From: UBA9619 sp964630665
Lineage (GTDB): Bacteria > Pseudomonadota > Gammaproteobacteria > Arenicellales > UBA868
Assembly: GCA_964630665.1 (NCBI GenBank)
Contig: CAZVVN010000007.1
Coordinates: forward strand, 1 to 64,000
Direction: 5' to 3'
DNA length: 64,000 bases
Part shown: piece after piece, positions 16,962-24,739 of the stretch
Position numbering within the stretch: the first letter of the stretch is position 1
Layout of the letters: each line of letters starts with the position of its first letter
Made by a program: the position numbers and the translations under genes
Notes under the pieces: model-generated
Database searches by the model: none
What the model was told of the DNA's origin: nothing
What the model saw: only the letters and a program-made list of their open reading frames with translations

Positions 16962-18311
16962 TCAGAGGATGTAGCGCGACAGATCATCGTCAGCCGCCAG
17001 CTTGTCCAGGTGCAGGTCGACGTATTCTCGATCGACGGTCAGAACCTGGCCAGAACTGTCAGCCGAGTCGAATGAGACGGTTTCCAGGAGACGTTCCATA
17101 ACCGTGTGCAGGCGGCGAGCACCGATGTTCTCGGTAGACTCGTTGACCTGCCAGGCGACCTCAGCAACCCGCTGCACCCCGTCGGCCGAAAACTCCAGCT
17201 GAACCCCTTCGGTCGCCATGAGCGCAGTGTACTGCTCCGTCAGCGAAGCATCCGGTTCGGTCAGAATACGGACGAAATCTTCAGTTGTCAGCGCATCCAG
17301 TTCCACCCGTATCGGCAGGCGACCTTGCAACTCGGGAATAAGATCGGATGGTTTAGTCAACTGGAAGGCGCCCGAGGCGATAAAAAGTATGTGGTCTGTC
17401 CGCACCATTCCATAGCGGGTGCTGACCGTACACCCTTCGACCAGCGGCAACAGATCACGCTGGACCCCTTCGCGGGACACGTCTGCGCCCTGATAGTCCG
17501 TCCGGCCGACGATCTTGTCCATCTCGTCCAGAAAAACGATCCCATCCTGTTCGACCCGCTCCTGTGCCTCATGTTTCAGGTCATCGTCATTGACCAGCTT
17601 GCCAGCTTCCTCTTCAGTCAGCAGTTTCTTGGCTTCGCTGATCTTGACTTTGCGACTGTGTTTTTGCTGTCCACCGATGTTCTGGAACATTCCCTGCAAC
17701 TGGCTGGTCATCTCCTCCATTCCGGGTGGCCCCATGATTTCCACCCCGACGGTCGGACCTTTGACTTCGATCTCGATCTCCTTTTCATCCAGCTTACCCT
17801 CGCGGAAAAGTTTTCGGAACCTCTGGCGGGCCGCTCCTTCGTTTTCAAGGGCCTCACCGCCACTGACGGAGTCTTCGCTGTCGATTTCCCGCGCTGGCGG
17901 TAGCAGCACATCGAGAATACGTTCTTCGGCAGCATCCTCGGCACGGGGTTTCACCCTTTCAAAGGCCTCTTCCCGTGTCATTTTGACAGCCATGTCGACC
18001 AGGTCCCGAATGATGGAATCCACCTCTCGACCGACATAGCCCACTTCGGTGAATTTGGTCGCCTCGACCTTGATGAAGGGTGCACGCGCCAGTCGCGCCA
18101 GCCGGCGGGCGATCTCCGTCTTGCCGACTCCGGTCGGGCCGATCATGAGTATGTTCTTGGGCGTGATCTCGTTGCGCAGGAATTCATCCGCCACCTGTGA
18201 CCGCCGCCATCGATTTCGCAGTGCAATGGCGACCGAACGCTTGGCGTCAGATTGCCCGATGATGTGTTTATCCAGTTCCTGCACAATCTCACGGGGTGTC
18301 ATCTGGGACAT
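16962..18311 (-). CDS. hslU: ATP-dependent protease ATPase subunit HslU
   Basis: HslU is the AAA+ unfoldase that feeds substrates to the HslV peptidase. The 449-residue protein has the Walker A GPTGVGKTE (about residues 58-66), the GYVGREV pore motif, an I-domain insertion with Glu/Lys-rich sequence (about residues 110-240), the Walker B GIVFLDEMDKI and a C-terminal RYIL tail, which docks into HslV. It lies 121 bp after hslV on the same strand. The gap is longer than usual for hslVU and contains no recognisable gene. Confidence 0.97.
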   Translation of the reverse strand: MSQMTPREIVQELDKHIIGQSDAKRSVAIALRNRWRRSQVADEFLRNEITPKNILMIGPTGVGKTEIARRLARLARAPFIKVEATKFTEVGYVGREVDSIIRDLVDMAVKMTREEAFERVKPRAEDAAEERILDVLLPPAREIDSEDSVSGGEALENEGAARQRFRKLFREGKLDEKEIEIEVKGPTVGVEIMGPPGMEEMTSQLQGMFQNIGGQQKHSRKVKISEAKKLLTEEEAGKLVNDDDLKHEAQERVEQDGIVFLDEMDKIVGRTDYQGADVSREGVQRDLLPLVEGCTVSTRYGMVRTDHILFIASGAFQLTKPSDLIPELQGRLPIRVELDALTTEDFVRILTEPDASLTEQYTALMATEGVQLEFSADGVQRVAEVAWQVNESTENIGARRLHTVMERLLETVSFDSADSSGQVLTVDREYVDLHLDKLAADDDLSRYIL

Positions 18312-18432
18312 CAGCCGTTCCTCAACAGGGCATTTACATGACCCACGACACAGCGCAAAGATTCAGTTCTATCTCGATCAGTTGCAACCTTCAAAGAGCA
18401 CAGCACCCGACCGGAGATCAACGGAGGCTTCC

Positions 18433-18975
18433 TCAATTCCCGAGTTCCTCAATAGTCAACTCATGATTGGTGTAGATACAGATATCTGCGGTGATCTTCA
18501 ACGACTTTTCTACGATGGCCCTGGCGTCCAGTTGAGTCTCCTCAAGCAAGACCCTGGCGGATGCCTTGGCGTATGCTCCCCCGGACCCAATTGCCATGAT
18601 GCCCTGCTCCGGCTCAATCACGTCACCGGTACCCGAAATGATGAGCGAAACTGATCGGTCAGCCACTGCAAGCAACGCTTCCAGGCGTCTGAGTAGACGA
18701 TCGGTACGCCAGTCCTTGGCAAGCTCAACAGCTGAACGCAGCAGGTTGCCCTGATGTTTCTGTAGCTTGCCCTCAAAGCGCTCGAACAGGGTAAAGGCAT
18801 CCGCCGTACCCCCGGCAAATCCTGCGATGACATCACCATCATGCAGTCGGCGAACTTTGCGTGCATTGCCCTTCATCACGGTCTCACCCAGGGTGACCTG
18901 GCCGTCACCGCCAATGACAACATGATCGGCACGGCGAACTGAAAGGATCGTCGTGCCGTGCATTTGACCATTCAT
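18433..18975 (-). CDS. hslV: ATP-dependent protease peptidase subunit HslV
   Basis: HslV is the threonine peptidase of the bacterial HslVU proteasome-like complex. After a short leader (MNGQMHG) the catalytic Thr begins TTILSVRRADHVVIGGDGQ, so residue 8 becomes the mature N-terminus. Further family signatures are MKGNARKVRRL, FAGGTADAFTLFERFE and ICIYTNHELTIEEL at the end. The leader is a few residues longer than in E. coli, where Thr follows Met directly, and a second ATG inside it is an alternative start. Confidence 0.96.
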   Translation of the reverse strand: MNGQMHGTTILSVRRADHVVIGGDGQVTLGETVMKGNARKVRRLHDGDVIAGFAGGTADAFTLFERFEGKLQKHQGNLLRSAVELAKDWRTDRLLRRLEALLAVADRSVSLIISGTGDVIEPEQGIMAIGSGGAYAKASARVLLEETQLDARAIVEKSLKITADICIYTNHELTIEELGN

Positions 18976-19020
18976 ATTATGAGCCCGGTTTTCAAATTCG
19001 CGGATCGCCGGCAGGCGACG

Positions 19021-19449
19021 TTATTCAACCAGCTTCAGGTGTGGCCGATTCGACGTCTTACCAGATTCACGCTCGGCATCGATCTTTGCATCGCTGCTGT
19101 TTGATTGCGATGCCTGGGTGTGCTCGTCGTGGAAGAAGAACCCCTGGTTGTTCTCCCGGGCGAAGATCGCCATCACAGACGACAGGGGCAACAGCACCTG
19201 CCTAGACTTCCCCTGGAAACGGGTCGTAAATACGATCTGGTCGTTACCCAGGTGAAGATCAACAACAGCCCCGGGGTCAACATTCAAAACAATCCGCCCA
19301 TCGTGCACATGCTCGGAGGGCACCTTCACGCCTTCTACCGCCGCGTCGACAAGTAACTGTGGCGTCAGACCATTGTCGATGGCCCAGTCGCGTATTGCGC
19401 GAACAAGGTATGGCCGAGTGGATATCAGATCGTAGGTGTTGTGTTCCAT
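19021..19449 (-). CDS. sspB: ClpXP specificity-enhancing factor SspB
   Basis: SspB tethers ssrA-tagged proteins to ClpXP. The 142-residue product from MEHNTYDLISTRPYLVRAIRDW has the SspB core, with DGRIVLNVDPGAV and LPLSSVMAIFARENNQG (about residues 75-105). A flexible polar linker follows, then the C-terminal ClpX-docking tail PHLKLVE, comparable to the RGGRPALRVVK end of the E. coli protein. In-frame codons upstream would overlap sspA and add 31 unrelated residues. It follows sspA by about 60 bp. Confidence 0.93.
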   Translation of the reverse strand: MEHNTYDLISTRPYLVRAIRDWAIDNGLTPQLLVDAAVEGVKVPSEHVHDGRIVLNVDPGAVVDLHLGNDQIVFTTRFQGKSRQVLLPLSSVMAIFARENNQGFFFHDEHTQASQSNSSDAKIDAERESGKTSNRPHLKLVE

Positions 19450-19510
19450 CTTGACGCTGGGCATCGTCCGGGGCTCGACAATTCTCGACCGTCGCAGAGC
19501 CTGTGTACCG

Positions 19511-20110
19511 TCAGATCCCTCTGATTTCCTTTTCCGCCTCACTCAGACTCGCAGCGAAAGACGTACGGGCAAAGATCCGGTTACCGTAGTCCTCCAGTCC
19601 CCTGGCCTGCTTGGGTAACTTGAGATTGAACATCGGCAGCCGCCACAACAAAGGTCCCAGGTAACAGTCAGCCAGAGAAAATTCGTCACCCAAGACAAAT
19701 CTCTGGTTTTCAAATACGCTGGCCATGGCCGACAACCCGTCGCGGATCAGCACGGCCGACTTTCTGTCGAGCTTTTTCCGCTCATCGATACAAATCTGCA
19801 GCGGGTCCAACCAGTCGCGCCGCAGGCGGTATATCAGCAACCGGGCCCGGCTACGGCCGACCGGATCAATCGGCATGAGAGGCGGATGGGGGAGTCTTTC
19901 ATCGAGGTACTCGTTGATCAACATGGGGTTGAACAGAACCAGGTCCCGGTCTACAAGAGTCGGCGTTTCACCATAGGGGTTCAGCTCAGCCAGTTCTACT
20001 TCCAGCTCACCCGGCTGCACGTACAACGCTTCATATTCGATGGTCTTCTCCTGCAGAACGATGCGGCAGGCATGACCGAAAATACAAAGAGGTCCTGAAT
20101 AGAGTTTCAT
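19511..20110 (-). CDS. sspA: Stringent starvation protein A
   Basis: SspA is a GST-fold protein that binds RNA polymerase during starvation and stationary phase. The 199-residue sequence has the N-terminal thioredoxin-like domain (MKLYSGPLCIFGHACRIVLQ), the conserved NPYGETPTLVDRDLVLF and a C-terminal helical domain with LSLADCYLGPLLWRL-type sequence (FSLADCYLGPLLWRL). As in other SspA proteins the GST catalytic residue is not evident. It follows petABC on the same strand, with sspB immediately downstream, which is the usual arrangement. Confidence 0.95.
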   Translation of the reverse strand: MKLYSGPLCIFGHACRIVLQEKTIEYEALYVQPGELEVELAELNPYGETPTLVDRDLVLFNPMLINEYLDERLPHPPLMPIDPVGRSRARLLIYRLRRDWLDPLQICIDERKKLDRKSAVLIRDGLSAMASVFENQRFVLGDEFSLADCYLGPLLWRLPMFNLKLPKQARGLEDYGNRIFARTSFAASLSEAEKEIRGI

Positions 20111-20201
20111 ATTGACACTGCTGTTTTCGGAGCGGATTTCCTGTGCAGTCGGTCTGGCCGGAGTGGCAGCTCAGAAAACCGGGTAGTAGTGCTGTTCTCG
20201 T

Positions 20202-20930
20202 TCAGTGGACGTCGCGCCAGTATTCCCTTTTGAGGGCATAGGTGAGCAGCGTGAGAACACCCATAAAGACCATGACCCAGAAGCCGATCTTGTAGCGCAC
20301 CATTTTAGCCGGTTCGGCCAGATAAACCATGAAATTGGTCAGATCCCGCACAGCGGCATCATATTCACCAGGGCTCAGTTCCCCTGACGCACCTTCTTCG
20401 AATCCGGCAAACTGATGAGTACCGTCATGGTCTTCAAAGCGTGCTTCACGATACCCCTGCCACCGGTAAAGAACGTGCGGCATGGCGACATTTGGAAACA
20501 GCAGGTTGTTCCATCCCGTTGCACTCGCCTCGTCCCGGTAGAAACTCCGGAGGTAGGTATAGATCCAGTCCGGACCGTGAGAACGGGCGGTCAGGCTAAG
20601 GTCCGGTGGCACGACGCCAAACCATTTCTTGGCGCCCTCCTCGGACATGGTCACGGTCATCAGTTCACCTGGCTTGCTGGCGGCGAACATCAGGTTGTCC
20701 CGCAACAACTGTTCATTGATGTCTAGATCCGCAGCCATCCTCTCGTAACGCATGTAGGCAGCGCTGTGACAGGACAGGCAGTAATTGACAAAGGTCCTGG
20801 CGCCACGCTGCAGAGACGCCTTGTCCGAAAGATCGATATGCACGGTATCAAGCGCCTCGTTGGAGCCGCCTGATGCCGTTGCCAGTACTGGCGCCAGAAC
20901 AAGCACAAGAGTGATCAGAGTTTTTTTCAT
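20202..20930 (-). CDS. petC: Cytochrome c1 of the bc1 complex
   Basis: Cytochrome c1 passes electrons from the Rieske protein to soluble cytochrome c. From MKKTLITLVLVLAPVLATASG (signal peptide) the product is 242 residues. The haem-binding CLSCH lies at about residues 51-55, and a C-terminal membrane anchor IGFWVMVFMGVLTLLTYAL precedes KREYWRDVH. The axial Met is probably within the NVAMPHVLYRW region. The ATG overlaps the petB stop by four bases. An upstream in-frame extension of 35 residues lies wholly within petB and is not used. Confidence 0.95.
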   Translation of the reverse strand: MKKTLITLVLVLAPVLATASGGSNEALDTVHIDLSDKASLQRGARTFVNYCLSCHSAAYMRYERMAADLDINEQLLRDNLMFAASKPGELMTVTMSEEGAKKWFGVVPPDLSLTARSHGPDWIYTYLRSFYRDEASATGWNNLLFPNVAMPHVLYRWQGYREARFEDHDGTHQFAGFEEGASGELSPGEYDAAVRDLTNFMVYLAEPAKMVRYKIGFWVMVFMGVLTLLTYALKREYWRDVH

Positions 20931-22183
20931 CCGCCGGTTACCCTGTCCGGCTCCGGTTTTGTGCGATCGAGTTTCGTATAGATCGGCATCAACAGGAAAA
21001 AGGCAAAGTAGAAGACCAATCCAATCTGGGCCCAAACTAGGTTCTTGAACCAGATCAGATCAACGTGACCCGGGTTCTTGGTCCCCAGGTAACCGAGCAT
21101 TACGAAATTCACGGCGAACAGCATCAGCATGGTCTTATACATCCAGCCACGGTAGCGGATCGACCGGACCCTGGACCGGTCGAGCCAGGGCAGGAAAAAG
21201 AACAGGACGATCGCAAACCCCATGGCCATGACACCCCATAGCTTGGCACCACCGGGCAGCCACTCAAAAGTCACAGCCCGCAAGATCGAGTAGTAGGGTG
21301 TTAAATACCAAAGTGGAACGATATCAGGTGGTGTCTGCAGAATGTTTGCGGGCTCAAAGTTGTCTTTTTCCAGAAACCAACCGTCCAGTTCCGGGGCAAA
21401 AAAGACGATGGCCAGGAAAAGGGCCATGAAGACACTCACCCCGAAAAGATCTTTGACTGTGTAATAGGGGTGAAAAGGAATTCCATCCAGGGGCTTACCT
21501 TCAGCATCTTTTTGCTTCTTGATTTCGATCCCGTCGGGATTATTGGATCCCACCTTGTGCAACGCGACAATATGCAGGTAAACCAGCATCGCCAGCAGCA
21601 GTGGTAAGAGGATCACATGGAAAGCAAAAAACCGGTTGAGCGTCGCGTCTGAGACCACGAAGTCACCGCGGATCCACTCCGCCAGTCCTTCGCCGATCCA
21701 GGGGATCGCACCGAACAGGGAAATAATGACCTGCGCGCCCCAGTAACTCATGTTCCCCCAGGGCAGGAGGTAGCCAAAAAATGCCTCGGCCATCAGCGCG
21801 ATGTAGATGACCATGCCGAGAAGCCAGATCAGTTCCCGCGGACCTTTGTACGAGCCGTACAGCATTGCCCGAAACATGTGCAGATAAACGGTGATAAAAA
21901 ACATCGAGGCGCCCACAGAGTGCAGGTAGCGCATGAACCACCCCGCCGGCACATCACGCATGGTGTATTCAACCGACGCAAATGCCAGTGAGACATCCGG
22001 CTTGTAATGCATGGTCAGAACGATCCCGGTCGCGATCTGCATCACCAGCACCAGCAGGGCCAGGGAACCGAAGTAGTACCAGAAATTAAAGTTTTTCGGC
22101 GCATAGTACTGCGCCATGTGCTCCTGCCAGACCTTAGTGGCCGGAAACCTGTCGTCGATCCAGTCCATCAGCTTGGCCATCAA
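20927..22183 (-). CDS. petB: Cytochrome b of the bc1 complex
   Basis: This is the 418-residue quinol-oxidising membrane subunit. It has about eight to nine hydrophobic helices. Paired haem-ligand histidines are in helix B (MRYLHSVGASMFFITVYLH) and helix D (FHVILLPLLLAMLVYLH). The Qo-site motif reads PLWY in PPDIVPLWYLTPYYSIL instead of the mitochondrial PEWY. Variants with a hydrophobic residue in place of Glu are known in some proteobacteria. It is coupled to petA and petC by four-base overlaps on each side, as a tight petABC operon. Confidence 0.96.
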   Translation of the reverse strand: MMAKLMDWIDDRFPATKVWQEHMAQYYAPKNFNFWYYFGSLALLVLVMQIATGIVLTMHYKPDVSLAFASVEYTMRDVPAGWFMRYLHSVGASMFFITVYLHMFRAMLYGSYKGPRELIWLLGMVIYIALMAEAFFGYLLPWGNMSYWGAQVIISLFGAIPWIGEGLAEWIRGDFVVSDATLNRFFAFHVILLPLLLAMLVYLHIVALHKVGSNNPDGIEIKKQKDAEGKPLDGIPFHPYYTVKDLFGVSVFMALFLAIVFFAPELDGWFLEKDNFEPANILQTPPDIVPLWYLTPYYSILRAVTFEWLPGGAKLWGVMAMGFAIVLFFFLPWLDRSRVRSIRYRGWMYKTMLMLFAVNFVMLGYLGTKNPGHVDLIWFKNLVWAQIGLVFYFAFFLLMPIYTKLDRTKPEPDRVTGG

Positions 22184-22785
22184 GCTGTGTCCTCCGGTCC
22201 AATACCGACCAGAATACGATTGTCTGACAGGAAAGAATACGGTGGCACCTCCAGGTTGGTCGGCGCAGGCACGTTACGGTAAACACGACCAGCAAGATCG
22301 AAGGCAGAGCCATGACACGGGCAAAAGAACCCCCCCACCCAGTCATCGCCCAGGCCGGAGGTTTTGCCCTGCTCGAATTTCTTTGTTGGCGCACAACCCA
22401 GGTGAGTACAGACACCCAGTACGACCAGAATGTCCGGTTTGATCGAACGATACTCATTCTTGGCATAGACAGGCTGCTGGGTCTTGACTTCGGAATCCGG
22501 GTCGGAGAGTTTTTCTCGAATGCCAGCCAGGTCTTTGATCATCTGCGTCGTCCGGCGGATGATCCAGACAGGTTTGCCACGCCACTCCACTGTGAGCATC
22601 TGTCCTTCGGGTAATTTGCTGATGTCGACTTCAACCGGCGCACCGGCGGCTTTTGCCCGGGCACTGGGCATCATGCTCGCTACAAACGGCACAGCCAGGG
22701 CACCAGCGCCTGCCAAGCCGACGCCGGTAGTCACAGTCGTCAGCATGCGGCGACGATCGTTGTCAGTATCTTCAGCCATAAACAC
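22180..22785 (-). CDS. petA: Ubiquinol-cytochrome c reductase Rieske iron-sulfur subunit
   Basis: The 201-residue Rieske protein takes electrons from ubiquinol. It has an N-terminal anchor with an Arg-rich, Tat-like start (NDRRRMLTTVTTGVGLAGAG). The [2Fe-2S] ligands are in CTHLGC (about residues 126-131) and CPCHGS (about residues 155-160), followed by the PPY turn. A second start two codons downstream is possible. As first gene of petABC it is preceded by about 118 bases of non-coding sequence that should hold the operon promoter. Confidence 0.96.
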   Translation of the reverse strand: MFMAEDTDNDRRRMLTTVTTGVGLAGAGALAVPFVASMMPSARAKAAGAPVEVDISKLPEGQMLTVEWRGKPVWIIRRTTQMIKDLAGIREKLSDPDSEVKTQQPVYAKNEYRSIKPDILVVLGVCTHLGCAPTKKFEQGKTSGLGDDWVGGFFCPCHGSAFDLAGRVYRNVPAPTNLEVPPYSFLSDNRILVGIGPEDTA

Positions 22786-22903
22786 CTCGTAGAAAAACCA
22801 GATTCAACCCGACGGACTGGAAAGACCCATCGACTTAGGGCTTGGGCGCGAGTCAGAAAGGCGTCGGATTATAGCAAATACGCTCTCTACCAGGCCCGCA
22901 AGT

Positions 22904-24739
22904 TCAGTTCCTGGCCAGACCCACAAGTCGCTCAAGGGCCAGTATCCGGGTCGGAAAGTAGAAGGCCCGCGCCGAGACCTGGTCATATGCGCGGTTCAAT
23001 GCGCGGGCAACCAATTGTTGCAGCTCCAAATCACCAAGCTGCAGAGTCGTCAGGGAGAGCACGGCCGCAGGCGAAGGTAGAGCCCCATCCGGAATCGTCT
23101 CCTGCAACCCGTCCGTTGCCAAGAGGGTCTGGTCCGTCAGGCGCCAGCCGTTGCCAATGAAGAAGCGCTGCCAGGCAGCCGTGGTAATCGTACGTACCAA
23201 CCGAAAATCCTCCGACTCACCCGTCAACTCGGCCCAGGCGAGCAGACCGGCAGTGACGTAGGCGTAGTCCTGTAGTGATGCTGTGCCGAGTGCCCGGCTC
23301 CCGGCTATTGAACGGTGAAGGCGTTTACCATCCCAGCAGACCCGCGCTAGATAGTTCCGGATGCCGCGGGCTGTCTCCAGATACCTCGGATCACCCAGCG
23401 CGCGGGCAGCGTCGATAAATGCCGACAGGGCGAGCCCGTTCCAACCTGCCAGGATCTTGCTGTCTGCTGGAAGTGTTCTTAGGCCTCGCACTTCAAGTAA
23501 CCTCCCCATCGCCTGGGCCAGCAATCGTTTCACGCGCTCTACTGGTATTGCCAGTTCTGCTGCGACATCCTGCACAGATCGGCGATGATTCAGGTGGTGA
23601 CCTGTCTGGAACTCCGGCGGCCGGTCAAGTGACCATGCTGCAGTTAGCACTTCATGTTCTTCCACCGACAACAAATCTGCCCGCTCACTTTCCGTCCACA
23701 GATAGTAGGCTCCCTCTGTGCCCTGGTCATCCACCGCTGAAAAAGCAGCGATCAGCCCGCCACCAGGCGTCCGCATGTGCGCCGCCATGAAGTCCAGCGT
23801 CCGGCGCGCCACTCCCGAGTACTCGGGTCGGCCGAGGATGACAGCCGAACGAAGGTAAGTGCGGGCCAGCAGGGCATTGGTGTAGAGCATTTTCTCGAAA
23901 TGTGGCACCTCCCAGCCGGGGTCGACCGTGTAGCGAAAGAAGCCTCCGGACAGATGGTCAACGAGGCCTCTGTACGCCATGTTGTCCAGGGTCAGTGTCA
24001 ACAGATCTTTGAGATCCTGCCGAGGTTGGCGATCATAAGCCTCAATCAGGTAATCGAGCTGTGGAGTATGGGGAAACTTGGCCTGAACGCCGAATCCTCC
24101 ATCAAGGTCATCAGCAGCCGATAACGCCGCATCAACAAAGCGAGAGCTAAGCGTTGCGACGAGCGTCGCGTCGACATCACCACCCGCATCGGGGAACCTC
24201 ACCGGACCTGATTGCCGAGCAATCTCGGATAGGCGTTCGCCGTCTTGTTCCCACAACTGGCTCAGTTCTTCTAGTAAGTTTCTGAACTGCTCCGGTGGCA
24301 GATACAGCACGGCATAAAGCGGATAACCCTCCGGCGTTACAAACACGTTGAGTGGCCAGCCACCCCGGCCTACCGTTTTGTAGGCAAAGTCCATTAACAC
24401 TTTATCCAGGGCCGGTTCGAGTTCTCGGTCCACCTTGACTGGGACAAAATGCCGGTTGACCAGGCTGGCAATGTCCTGATCCCGATAACTCTCACGTTGC
24501 ATGACATGGCACCAGTGGCAAGAGAAATAACCCACTGACAGGAACAGCAGTCGGTTTTCCTTTCTAGCCACTGCCAGCGCGTCCTCGTTCCAGGACTGCC
24601 AGGCAACCGGGTCCTCACCGTGCAGAGCAAGATACGGGGACGGGTGCCCTGCTAACTGGTTGGACAGCAAGGGAGCACCCAGAGCGAGCCCGGGAAGCAG
24701 GAGAAACACCACAAACAGTTGCAGGTGGGCCGCCCTCAC
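22904..24739 (-). CDS. DUF255 thioredoxin-like/glucosaminidase-fold protein
   Basis: The 611-residue protein belongs to the YyaL/SPATA20-like family. It has a signal peptide (LQLFVVFLLLPGLALGA), then a thioredoxin-like DUF255 domain with CHWC at residues 74-77 inside GYFSCHWCHVMQRESY. A long helical part resembling an (alpha/alpha)6 barrel follows, with FPHTPQLDYLIEAYD, GGFFRYTVDPGWEVPHFEKMLY and LAGWNGLALSAFIDAARAL. Family function is poorly defined, and the signal peptide places this copy in the periplasm. The start overlaps the prlC stop by four bases, so it is co-translated with a cytoplasmic peptidase. Confidence 0.88.
   Translation of the reverse strand: MRAAHLQLFVVFLLLPGLALGAPLLSNQLAGHPSPYLALHGEDPVAWQSWNEDALAVARKENRLLFLSVGYFSCHWCHVMQRESYRDQDIASLVNRHFVPVKVDRELEPALDKVLMDFAYKTVGRGGWPLNVFVTPEGYPLYAVLYLPPEQFRNLLEELSQLWEQDGERLSEIARQSGPVRFPDAGGDVDATLVATLSSRFVDAALSAADDLDGGFGVQAKFPHTPQLDYLIEAYDRQPRQDLKDLLTLTLDNMAYRGLVDHLSGGFFRYTVDPGWEVPHFEKMLYTNALLARTYLRSAVILGRPEYSGVARRTLDFMAAHMRTPGGGLIAAFSAVDDQGTEGAYYLWTESERADLLSVEEHEVLTAAWSLDRPPEFQTGHHLNHRRSVQDVAAELAIPVERVKRLLAQAMGRLLEVRGLRTLPADSKILAGWNGLALSAFIDAARALGDPRYLETARGIRNYLARVCWDGKRLHRSIAGSRALGTASLQDYAYVTAGLLAWAELTGESEDFRLVRTITTAAWQRFFIGNGWRLTDQTLLATDGLQETIPDGALPSPAAVLSLTTLQLGDLELQQLVARALNRAYDQVSARAFYFPTRILALERLVGLARN

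Noticed and set aside
18976..19020. Hairpin TCGCC/GGCGA between sspB and hslV as a terminator
   Set aside because: The stem is only five pairs and no T-run follows on the relevant strand.
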